A stretch of DNA of 22,327 bases, taken from CAYHWE01 sp964360445. GTDB lineage: Bacteria > Patescibacteriota > Patescibacteriia > Patescibacteriales > JAKAJF01. The stretch spans positions 1-22,327 of the forward strand of contig CAYHWE010000013.1 in NCBI GenBank assembly GCA_964360445.1. Reading direction: 5' to 3'. The translations under genes were made by a program, and so were the position numbers. This document shows positions 6,215-13,005 of this stretch, piece by piece (the first letter of the stretch is position 1; every line of letters begins with the position of its first letter). The notes under the pieces were generated by a model that worked only from the letters and a program-made list of their open reading frames with translations, was not told where the DNA came from and ran no database searches.

Positions 6215-9200
6215 ATGAAAAGAATCAATCTTTCGATAACGGGGATGCATTGCGCTTCTTGCGCTAACATCATTACCATTGTTTTGGAAAAAATACCCGG
6301 AGTGGCGGAGCGCAACGTTAATTTCGCGACGGAAAAAGCTTCGGCTTTGATTGATGAACAAAGAGTCGGAATCAATGATCTGATAAAAGCCATCAAGGAG
6401 GCGGGATATGGAGCGGAGGAGATAGATCTGATGGATGCTGAATATGAATCGAAAAAAAGAGCGAAGGAAATCGGGTTTTATTTCCGTAAATTTATGGCCG
6501 GCCTTGTTTTGAGCTTGCCGATGTTCTATTTCATGCTTTTGGATTTCTTCCCGAAATTATACGGTAACGCCGTATTTCCTTATGTCGGAGTAATCTCCTT
6601 GATCCTGACCACGCCTGTTCTGTTTGTTGTCGGAGCGGGGTTCTTTAAGGGAGCGTGGTCGAATTTAAAAATGAAGATGTTCGGCATGGATAGCCTGATC
6701 GCGATCGGAACGGGAACGGCTTATCTTTATAGTTTTATCAATTTGGCCGCATATTTTTACAAAACAGGCTCTTTTATCGGCGTCGGAGGCGAAAAAATAC
6801 CGGAATTATATTTCGAAGTCGCCGCTTTTTTGGTCACATTCGTTATTTTAGGAAAATGGCTGGAGGCGCGCGCTAAAGGAAAGACTTCAAGCGCGATCAA
6901 AAAATTGATGGGACTCGCGGCAAAGACGGCCAGGATCAAGCGGAACGGTGTTGAAAAAGATGTCCCGGTCGGAGAGGTGCGGAAAGGCGATATCGTTATC
7001 GTCCGTCCCGGCGAAAAGATTCCGGTGGATGGAAAGATAATAAAAGGCTCTTCATCAGTCGATGAATCCATGATAACAGGCGAAAGCATCCCGATTGAAA
7101 AGCAGGTCGGCGATATGGTGATCGGCGCGACCATGAACAAGACAGGCAGTTTTGAGTTTGAAGCGACTCGCGTCGGCTCGGAAACAGCCCTGGCGCAGAT
7201 CATCCGTTTGATCGAGGAAGCGCAGGGATCAAAAGCGCCGATCCAGGATTTCGCGGACAAGATTTCCGCCTGGTTCGTTCCGGCTGTCCTGATCATCGCG
7301 GTTTTGGCTTTCGTAGTCTGGTTTTTCTTTTTAAGCGCGAGTCTGACCTTTTCTTTGATGGCGTTTACGGCGATCATTGTTATCGCCTGTCCATGCGCCC
7401 TGGGGCTTGCCACCCCGACCGCGATTATGGTCGGCACGGGCAAGGGGGCCGAATACGGAGTATTAATCAAGGGCGGCGAACCGCTCGAAAAAGCCAGGAA
7501 TATCAACGCCATTATTTTTGACAAAACAGGAACGATTACGAAAGGAAAACCGGAGGTGACTGATATCGTAAGATTGGATGATATGGATGAAAAAGAAATA
7601 ATCTCTATCGCGGGAAGCCTTGAAAAATTATCCGAACATCCTTTGGCTGAGGCGATTTATAATTACACGAAAAATGAGAAAATTGATTTTAAGGAGGTGG
7701 ATAATTTTAAGGCCGTTCCCGGACATGGAGTCGAAGGGGAGGTTGGAGGAAAAAAATATTTTCTGGGAAATCGCAAAATGATTATTGATGTCGCGAAACT
7801 GGAAATCGGGAATATTGACCAAAAAATCCAGAAATTAGAGGATGAGGGCAAGACAGTGATGATTTTGGCTGATGATAAAAAGATTTGTGGCGCGGTAGCC
7901 GTTGCCGATACGGTAAGGGAAACTTCAAAAAAAGCGATTTCAAAATTGGCCGCGATGGGCATATCGGTCTATATGATAACGGGCGACAATAAGCGCACGG
8001 CGAATGCGGTGGCGGGCCAGGTCGGCATTATGAATATATTGGCCGAAGTGCTTCCGGAGGATAAGGCGAAAGAGGTGAGGAAATTACAGGCGGCCGGCAA
8101 GAGCGTGGCTATGGTGGGAGACGGGATAAATGACGCGCCGGCTTTGGCTCAGGCTGATTTAGGGGTAGCTATGGGTTCGGGCGCCGATGTGGCCATGGAG
8201 GCGGGAGGAATCGTGATTATAAAAAATGATCTGAATGATGTTGTTTCCGCAATAGAATTGTCCCGCGAAACGATGGGAAAAATCAAACAGAATTTGTTTT
8301 TTGCCTTGTTTTATAATGTTATCGGCATCCCGATCGCCGCGCGCGCTTTCGCTTTCGCCGGTTTGGTCCTGAAGCCGGAATTGGCCGGGCTGGCTATGGC
8401 CTTAAGTTCGATTTCAGTCGTAACCAACTCCTTGCTTCTTCGTTTTTTCCGTCCGGGAAAGAAGAATTATATTTCTTTGGTCGCGCCTTTGGCAATGGCA
8501 GTCCTGTTCACCCTGATTTTTCTCCAGTTCGGAAAATTGAGCTCGACTATGGATTCGGGGATGAAAGAGGGAGATGAAAATATAAATTATATTCCCGACT
8601 CGGAAGAAAAAATTTATGTGGCATTGGAAGGAGAGGGAAAGATCGCCGTGATCGATTCGGCCTCAAGACAGCTGATCAGGAAAATCAATCTGGCGGAAGA
8701 AACAAAAAAAGGAAAGGTTCTTTTTATGGCTCATAACGTGCAGGTCGCGCCGGACGGGAAAAGCGTCTGGGCGACTGCCAACGCGATGCATGAAGATGAT
8801 CTGGAGGAGAGGGGGATGAAAGCGATGGAGGATGAAAAATTCATTGAAGGCGATGATGAGATAATTGTTATCGATCCGTTGAAAGATGAAATTGTGGAAA
8901 GGATAAAAATGGGCAGAGATCTGCACCTGTCGCATGTGGCGCTGACTCCGGACAGCCGATACGCCATAGCCGCGTCGCAAGACAGGGGCATGGTTTATAA
9001 AATCAATACAGGCAGCTACATGGTGGAAAAAGAAATAAAAATCGGGGAAGAGCCGCACGGTTTGCGCATTTCTCCGGACGGAAAAGAAGCTTATGTGGCG
9101 ATGATCAAGGACGAGAGCCTGATCATACTTGATCTCGATTCCTTCTCTTTTTATAGTATTTTGTTGACCGGTCCGGCTGTGCAGGCAGGAGTTACTGCGG

Positions 9201-9628
9201 ACAATGATTATGTCTTAGTTTCCATATATGAACCGGCGAGCCTGGCCATATATGATAAGAAACAGGACAAGATAGATTATGTCAGATTGCCGGAAGGCGC
9301 GCGCGGACCGATCCAGATGTATGCGACTCCGGATTCATCTTATGTCTATTTGGCGGATCAAGGTTATTATTTCGAGCAGCCGACAAATAATAAAATCTAT
9401 AAGATTAATATAAAAGAAAAGAAAATTGAAAAAGAGATTATTGCCGGCGAAGGTCCGCATGGAGTGGTTGTTTCGGATGATGGAAAATTTGTTTATGTTG
9501 CCAATTTATTGAGCAAAGATGTTTCTGTGATTGACACGCAAACCGACACGGAAGTCGCGCGCATATCAGTCGGGGAAATGCCGAACGGGATTAGTGTTTG
9601 GAATAAAAATAGCGGCGGGACGGAGTGA
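6215..9628 (+). CDS. copA: Cu+-exporting P1B-ATPase fused to a C-terminal YVTN beta-propeller
   Basis: A 1137-residue protein. Residues 1-70: HMA domain with GMHC13ASC16. Residues about 85-750: a complete P1B-1 ATPase with the TGES actuator motif, membrane Cys392-Pro-Cys394, phosphorylation site Asp436-KTGT, SEHPLAEA nucleotide-site motif, TGDN and GDGINDAP. Normal CopA stops here, at about 750 residues. Instead a further hydrophobic helix (about 752-772) is followed by seven propeller blades (about 792-1130) with repeated SPDG/TPDS turns and YVA.../VIDT strands typical of YVTN-family propellers. CopA has eight helices with both ends inside, so a ninth helix would place the propeller outside the cell, at the copper exit. 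His840, His907, His948 and His1082 fall at equivalent inner-strand positions of four blades. The frame is continuous with no sign of frameshift. It lies 33 bp after the HMA/DsbD-like gene. Confidence 0.95.
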   Translation: MKRINLSITGMHCASCANIITIVLEKIPGVAERNVNFATEKASALIDEQRVGINDLIKAIKEAGYGAEEIDLMDAEYESKKRAKEIGFYFRKFMAGLVLSLPMFYFMLLDFFPKLYGNAVFPYVGVISLILTTPVLFVVGAGFFKGAWSNLKMKMFGMDSLIAIGTGTAYLYSFINLAAYFYKTGSFIGVGGEKIPELYFEVAAFLVTFVILGKWLEARAKGKTSSAIKKLMGLAAKTARIKRNGVEKDVPVGEVRKGDIVIVRPGEKIPVDGKIIKGSSSVDESMITGESIPIEKQVGDMVIGATMNKTGSFEFEATRVGSETALAQIIRLIEEAQGSKAPIQDFADKISAWFVPAVLIIAVLAFVVWFFFLSASLTFSLMAFTAIIVIACPCALGLATPTAIMVGTGKGAEYGVLIKGGEPLEKARNINAIIFDKTGTITKGKPEVTDIVRLDDMDEKEIISIAGSLEKLSEHPLAEAIYNYTKNEKIDFKEVDNFKAVPGHGVEGEVGGKKYFLGNRKMIIDVAKLEIGNIDQKIQKLEDEGKTVMILADDKKICGAVAVADTVRETSKKAISKLAAMGISVYMITGDNKRTANAVAGQVGIMNILAEVLPEDKAKEVRKLQAAGKSVAMVGDGINDAPALAQADLGVAMGSGADVAMEAGGIVIIKNDLNDVVSAIELSRETMGKIKQNLFFALFYNVIGIPIAARAFAFAGLVLKPELAGLAMALSSISVVTNSLLLRFFRPGKKNYISLVAPLAMAVLFTLIFLQFGKLSSTMDSGMKEGDENINYIPDSEEKIYVALEGEGKIAVIDSASRQLIRKINLAEETKKGKVLFMAHNVQVAPDGKSVWATANAMHEDDLEERGMKAMEDEKFIEGDDEIIVIDPLKDEIVERIKMGRDLHLSHVALTPDSRYAIAASQDRGMVYKINTGSYMVEKEIKIGEEPHGLRISPDGKEAYVAMIKDESLIILDLDSFSFYSILLTGPAVQAGVTADNDYVLVSIYEPASLAIYDKKQDKIDYVRLPEGARGPIQMYATPDSSYVYLADQGYYFEQPTNNKIYKINIKEKKIEKEIIAGEGPHGVVVSDDGKFVYVANLLSKDVSVIDTQTDTEVARISVGEMPNGISVWNKNSGGTE

Positions 9629-9639
9629 TAAATAAATAT

Positions 9640-9706
9640 TGTCATTGCGAGGAGTGAAGACACGTCGTTCGCGAGCGACTGTATCGGAGCGACGCGGCAA
9701 TCTCTG
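9640..9706 (+). repeat. Intergenic repeat, TGTCATTGCGAGGAG type
   Basis: TGTCATTGCGAGGAGTGAAG is followed by a GC-rich centre with CGTCG/CGACG motifs and ends in GCGGCAATCTCTGG. It shares only the TGTCATT end with the 82-bp elements and appears to be one arm of a different palindromic repeat. It sits between copA and the next terminator. Confidence 0.55.
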
Positions 9707-9773
9707 GTTAAACGCTTGGAAGCGGAAAAGAAAGGAGGATGGAAAGGTTTCTTAGGTAAAAAAATAAACACAG

Positions 9774-9813
9774 GCGGAGATCCGTTTAAATACGGACTCC
9801 GCTTTGTTTTTTT
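9774..9813 (+). terminator. Rho-independent terminator
   Basis: GCGGAGATCCGT pairs with ACGGACTCCGC around a TTAAAT loop, with one bulged A, and is followed by TTTGTTTTTTT. It probably closes the copper operon. Confidence 0.85.
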
Positions 9814-9815
9814 GT

Positions 9816-9845
9816 TTGACAGCTATCCCGTAATTTTAGTAATAT
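9816..9845 (+). promoter_or_regulatory. Promoter of manC
   Basis: TTGACA (9816-9821) and TAATAT (9840-9845) have 18 bp between them. The start site would be near 9852, leaving only about 6 nt before the ATG at 9858, so the mRNA is almost leaderless. Confidence 0.75.
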
Positions 9846-9857
9846 AAATTCACTTAT

Positions 9858-11234
9858 ATGTATAGCATTATCCTTTGCGGCGGTTCCGGCACAAGGCTTT
9901 GGCCGTTATCGCGCAAAAATTTTCCCAAACAATTTTTACGGCTTTATAGCGACAATTCTCTTTTGCAAGAGACATTTTCGCGTATGCGCGAAATAATGCC
10001 GAGTGATAATATTGTTTTCATAACCAATGAAGAAAATTTTTATAATGTTTTTAATCAGATCAAGGAGATTGAACCGGAATTCAAGGAAGAGCAGATTTTG
10101 ATCGAGCCGGCGAGCCTGAATACGGCTCCGGCTATCGCTTATGGGATAAAGTTTTTAGCTGAAAAGAAGAACATCAGCCTTGACGCGCCGGTTTTGATCC
10201 TGCCGTCCGATCATTATATCGGCAATGAAGAAAGATATCTGGCTCTTGTTAAAGATGCGATGGCGGAAGCCGGCGATAATATCGGCACGATCGGCATCAC
10301 CCCGTTAAAGGCTGAAACCGGATTCGGTTATATCAAAAAAGGAGAGCGAATCGGAAGCTGCTTCAAGGTTTTGGAGTTCAGGGAAAAACCGGACCAGCTT
10401 GCCGCGGAGGAATATTTCCGGTCAGGGCAGTATGTTTGGAATTCCGGGATGTATATTTTCAGCCCGCGCGTCTTTGCCCGCGAATTGAAAACGCACGCGC
10501 CGGAAATTTATTCTGTTTTTACGGAAGAGTCGGAATTATTTTTAGAAAAATTCAAATCATTGCCTTCGATTTCAATCGATTTTGCGATTTCGGAAAAATC
10601 AGACAAGGTGGTTGTGTTTGAGGGCGATTTTGGCTGGAGCGATATCGGTTCATTTGACGGTCTCGCGGAAATTTTATCCGGCAAGGATGAAAACAGCCGC
10701 CACATCGGGATAGACTCAAAAAATATTTTTATCCATAGCACGAATAATCGTTTGATAACGACAATCGGAGTTGAAGATTTGATTGTCGTTGAAAATAATG
10801 ACAGTATTTTAATCCAGAAAAGAGGCAGGAGCGAGGATGTAAAAAAAATCGTCCGCCATTTGAAAGATAATAAATTCAGGGAAATTGATCACAACTTGAT
10901 CGTTTACAGGCCATGGGGGAAGTATGAAGTTTTGATTGATTCGCCGGCCCATAAGGTAAAGAAAATTACCGTTTATCCGGGAGCGAAATTAAGCCTGCAG
11001 GCGCATTATCACAGGGCCGAACATTGGGTTGTTGTCCGCGGGTCGGCTAAAATTATAAATGGCGAGAATGAATTATCATTGCGTGAAAATGAAAGCTCGT
11101 ATATCCCGGCCATGACCAAACACAGGCTGGAAAACCCGGGAAAGGTTGATTTGGAAATTATAGAAGTTCAAACCGGCAATTATCTTGAAGAAGATGATAT
11201 TATCAGGTATGATGATGAGTATAAGAGGATGTAG
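9858..11234 (+). CDS. manC: Mannose-1-phosphate guanylyltransferase / mannose-6-phosphate isomerase
   Basis: A 458-residue bifunctional type II enzyme. The N-terminal nucleotidyltransferase starts with GGSGTRLWPLSRKNFPKQF (residues 8-26), the GTP-binding signature, followed by LPSDHYI and a FxFREKP-like segment. The C-terminal cupin (about 345-450) carries YRPWGKYE and QAHYHRAEHW, whose His and Glu residues bind the isomerase metal. It converts fructose-6-phosphate and mannose-1-phosphate toward GDP-mannose, the donor for surface polysaccharide. An O-antigen-ligase-like gene at 17045 fits that use, although the two are not in one operon. It has its own consensus promoter 13 bp upstream and no Shine-Dalgarno, fitting leaderless translation. 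Length is close to the family's usual 460-480. Confidence 0.95.
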   Translation: MYSIILCGGSGTRLWPLSRKNFPKQFLRLYSDNSLLQETFSRMREIMPSDNIVFITNEENFYNVFNQIKEIEPEFKEEQILIEPASLNTAPAIAYGIKFLAEKKNISLDAPVLILPSDHYIGNEERYLALVKDAMAEAGDNIGTIGITPLKAETGFGYIKKGERIGSCFKVLEFREKPDQLAAEEYFRSGQYVWNSGMYIFSPRVFARELKTHAPEIYSVFTEESELFLEKFKSLPSISIDFAISEKSDKVVVFEGDFGWSDIGSFDGLAEILSGKDENSRHIGIDSKNIFIHSTNNRLITTIGVEDLIVVENNDSILIQKRGRSEDVKKIVRHLKDNKFREIDHNLIVYRPWGKYEVLIDSPAHKVKKITVYPGAKLSLQAHYHRAEHWVVVRGSAKIINGENELSLRENESSYIPAMTKHRLENPGKVDLEIIEVQTGNYLEEDDIIRYDDEYKRM

Positions 11235-11276
11235 GGTGTGGCGTTTAGTGCGCAGGGTGTAGTGAATGGAAGGTAT

Positions 11277-11305
11277 TTGACATTTTGAGGGTTTTGGTTT
11301 ATAAT
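11277..11305 (+). promoter_or_regulatory. Strong promoter upstream of tRNA-Glu
   Basis: TTGACA (11277-11282) and TATAAT (11300-11305) are consensus with a 17-bp spacer. The start would be near 11312, about 70 nt before the tRNA. Confidence 0.85.
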
Positions 11306-11344
11306 TTTTTTAGTTGAGTGAGATTTTACGCTCGCAAAAGCTAA

Positions 11345-11371
11345 ATACCGCCAAAAGCGGATATTTTTTTT
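11345..11371 (+). other. Small hairpin with T-run in the tRNA-Glu leader
   Basis: CCGC (11348-11351), a CAAAA loop and GCGG (11357-11360), extended by weak A-T pairs and followed by ATATTTTTTTT. It looks like a weak terminator or attenuator, or a processing signal ahead of the tRNA. The 4-bp GC core makes full termination doubtful. Confidence 0.35.
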
Positions 11372-11380
11372 CAACAATTT

Positions 11381-11452
11381 GCCGCTATCGTCTAGTGGTT
11401 AGGACACCAGGTTTTCATCCTGGTAACCGGGGTTCGATTCCCCGTAGCGGTA
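11381..11452 (+). tRNA. tRNA-Glu(TTC)
   Basis: A 72-nt cloverleaf: acceptor GCCGCTA pairs with TAGCGGT (first pair G-U); the anticodon stem is CCAGG/CCTGG around loop TTTTCAT with anticodon TTC; the T arm is CGGGG-TTCGATT-CCCCG. CGTCTAGTGGTTAGGACACC matches the usual bacterial tRNA-Glu D-arm region. CCA is not encoded (the sequence continues ACAAAA). Confidence 0.95.
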
Positions 11453-11453
11453 C

Positions 11454-11497
11454 AAAATAAAAAACAGGCGTTTAAAAAGATGCTTGTTTTTTATTTT
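11454..11497 (+). terminator. Terminator after tRNA-Glu
   Basis: AAAATAAAAAACAGGCGT (11454-11471) pairs with ATGCTTGTTTTTTATTTT (11480-11497) using G-U pairs, an 18-bp A/U-rich stem. The T-rich right arm supports termination on +. The A-rich left arm could also terminate transcription from the other strand. Confidence 0.75.
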
Positions 11498-11553
11498 ATC
11501 TATGGATAGTCAAGGCGGTTTACTAACTATGTATAATTTGTTAAGGTTGCAGT

Positions 11554-11576
11554 ATGAAAATATTAGGCATAGAAAC
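11554..11576 (+). pseudogene. Relic of a tsaD start
   Basis: These 23 bases encode MKILGIET, the hallmark N-terminus of TsaD, then Pro and a stop codon at 11581-11583. The functional tsaD begins about 100 bp downstream with MIILGIETS. The two starts differ at silent positions (ATA TTA GGC against ATT CTG GGT), so this is not a recent tandem copy. A possible -10 box TATAAT lies at 11532-11537. A 47-codon frame (11502-11645) also crosses this spot but matches nothing I know. Confidence 0.55.
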
Positions 11577-11602
11577 CCCGTAAAGAATTTTATTCCACGG
11601 GG
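11576..11602 (+). repeat. CCCCGT/ACGGGG palindromic repeat
   Basis: CCCCGT (11576-11581) and ACGGGG (11597-11602) bracket AAAGAATTTTATTCC, whose GAAT/ATTC can also pair. It begins exactly where the tsaD relic loses homology, so it probably marks the insertion or recombination junction. Confidence 0.6.
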
Positions 11603-11657
11603 CGAGAATATCTTTATAGCAAATTTAGTAGATGCTGAATTTTAAATGCATTTATAT

Positions 11658-12743
11658 ATGATTATTCTGGGTATAGAAACAAGTTGTGATGAAACTGCTG
11701 CCTCAATCGTGGAAGGCGAGGGTGATAGTGTGCGCGTCTTGTCCGATATTGTTTCCTCACAAATTGAAATCCATAAAAAATACGGCGGCGTCGTTCCGGA
11801 AGTGGCCGCGCGCGAGCATGTCTTGAATATCTTGCCGGTAATCAACGAGGCTTTGGAAAAAGCAAGAATTGGGCGCGACAAAGCAGGAAAAGAAATTGAT
11901 GCAATCGCGGTTACAATCGGACCAGGCTTGGTTACGTCTTTGATGGTCGGGGTTGAAACTGCTAAAACTTTGGCTTTTGCTTGGGACGTGCCTTTAATTG
12001 CGCTTAACCATATTGAGGGCCATATATATGCCAATTTTATTAAACAGGAAAAAATTGATTTTCCAGCTTTGATTTTAACTGTATCTGGCGGCCACAATCT
12101 TTTAGTTTTGATGAAAGGCCATGGGAAATTTAAGATCGTGGGCGAAACATTGGATGATGCGGCCGGCGAGGCTTTTGATAAAGCGGCGAAGATGATGGGG
12201 ATCGGATATCCGGGAGGACCAGCCATTGCTGCTGAAGCAGTAAAATTTTCAATTTTCCCGCCTCGCGTCGGCGAGCGACAGCGAGTCGAGGCGGGCAATT
12301 TTCAATTTTCAATGAAAGATAAAATTACTCTTCCAAGACCGATGATACATTCTAAGAATTATGATTTTTCGTTTTCTGGGTTGAAGACTGCTTTTTTGTA
12401 TGAAATGAAAAAGGATCCGGATTGGAAAAATAGGATTCCGGAGTATGCGCATGAATTCCAGCAGGCGGTTGTTGATGTTCTGGTCCATAAGACATGGAAA
12501 GCGGCGCGTGATTTCAAGGTGAAAACTGTCATGCTCTCTGGCGGTGTTTCGGCCAATAAGGAATTGCGCAAGAAAATGGAAGAAGAAGTGAAAAGGGCGG
12601 GGCTGGAATTCGGCGTTCCGGATCTGAGATATACGACTGATAATGCGGCCATGATCGCCTCCGCCGGTTATTTCCGGGCGCGCGAGAAAAAATTCACGCC
12701 CATAGAAAAAGTCCAAGTCGATCCGAATTTGGAGCTCAAATAG
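11658..12743 (+). CDS. tsaD: tRNA N6-adenosine threonylcarbamoyltransferase (TsaD)
   Basis: TsaD transfers threonylcarbamoyl to A37 of ANN-decoding tRNAs (t6A) together with TsaB/TsaE-type partners. Seen here: N-terminal IILGIETSCDETA, the metal-site NHIEGHIYA with His118 and His122, SGGHN, GYPGGPA, HSKNYDFSFSGLKTA, and a C-terminal TDNAAMIA metal/nucleotide motif. Starting at ATG 11658 gives 361 residues beginning as the family does; an in-frame ATG at 11646 would add MHLY. The protein is about 25 residues longer than usual because of an insert between GGPAI and LPRPM, including 13 codons made by a palindromic element (12257-12295). No Shine-Dalgarno is seen. A relic start of another tsaD lies just upstream. 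All catalytic motifs are intact, so the gene is probably functional, and it is essential in most bacteria. Confidence 0.95.
   Translation: MIILGIETSCDETAASIVEGEGDSVRVLSDIVSSQIEIHKKYGGVVPEVAAREHVLNILPVINEALEKARIGRDKAGKEIDAIAVTIGPGLVTSLMVGVETAKTLAFAWDVPLIALNHIEGHIYANFIKQEKIDFPALILTVSGGHNLLVLMKGHGKFKIVGETLDDAAGEAFDKAAKMMGIGYPGGPAIAAEAVKFSIFPPRVGERQRVEAGNFQFSMKDKITLPRPMIHSKNYDFSFSGLKTAFLYEMKKDPDWKNRIPEYAHEFQQAVVDVLVHKTWKAARDFKVKTVMLSGGVSANKELRKKMEEEVKRAGLEFGVPDLRYTTDNAAMIASAGYFRAREKKFTPIEKVQVDPNLELK
12257..12295 (+). repeat. 39-bp palindromic element in frame inside tsaD
   Basis: CCCGCCTCG (12257-12265) and CGAGGCGGG (12287-12295) are perfect inverted repeats around a 21-nt GC-rich centre. The element is exactly 13 codons and is read as Pro/Arg/Glu/Gly-rich sequence. 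It is flanked by identical 14-bp direct repeats AATTTTCAATTTTC (12244-12257, 12297-12310). It shares its CCCGCC/GGCGGG ends with the element at 22013-22046. Confidence 0.85.
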
Positions 12744-12781
12744 GGCACAGGGTGAAGCGTTTTGCTGTTATTGCTCTGAAT

Positions 12782-12903
12782 TGTCATTCTCGCGAAAGCG
12801 GGAATCCAGGGATGAACGCCGCGAACGTGAATTTCTAAAAATATTTACCATAATCGTCTTCCTGCGGACTTACCCTGGATCCCCGATCAAGTCGAGGATG
12901 ACA
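12782..12903 (+). repeat. Intergenic inverted-repeat element (122 bp)
   Basis: The left arm TGTCATTCTCGCGAAAGCGG continues to AATCCAGGG. The right arm CCCTGGATCC continues to GTCGAGGATGACA. The arms are imperfect inverted repeats separated by an AT-rich centre. It is a different family from the 82-bp elements but has the same TGTCAT termini. It fills most of the gap between tsaD and trpS. Confidence 0.75.
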
Positions 12904-12936
12904 GATGGAGCTTCGCTCGCAATAACAATAAGGCAA

Positions 12937-12965
12937 TTTACATAAACAAGATTTGAAAGTATAAT
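12937..12965 (+). promoter_or_regulatory. Promoter of trpS
   Basis: TTTACA (12937-12942) and TATAAT (12960-12965) with a 17-bp spacer. The -10 box overlaps the in-frame ATG at 12964, so that ATG cannot be in the mRNA. This fixes the trpS start at 13006. Confidence 0.7.
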
Positions 12966-13005
12966 GAAAATAGGGAGATTTTGCTTTATTTTTCATAAAA
13001 AACAA

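Noticed and set aside
6757..7524. Long open frame on the minus strand (255 codons)
   Set aside because: It is antisense to the catalytic core of the Cu+ ATPase, has low-complexity Ala/Ile/Thr/Pro composition and no recognisable domain. It is a shadow of the real gene's codon bias.
11502..11645. 47-codon frame ending directly before the ATG at 11646
   Set aside because: It overlaps the tsaD relic in another frame and a palindromic repeat, has no ribosome-binding site and matches nothing known. It is probably chance, although it could be translated.
11642..12298. Minus-strand frame of 218 codons opposite tsaD
   Set aside because: It lies entirely antisense to conserved TsaD motifs, has Ser/Thr/Ala/Pro-rich composition and no family resemblance.
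1886..12903. Repeats considered as a CRISPR array
   Set aside because: Copies are kilobases apart, have inverted-repeat ends and no regular spacers, and no cas gene is present.
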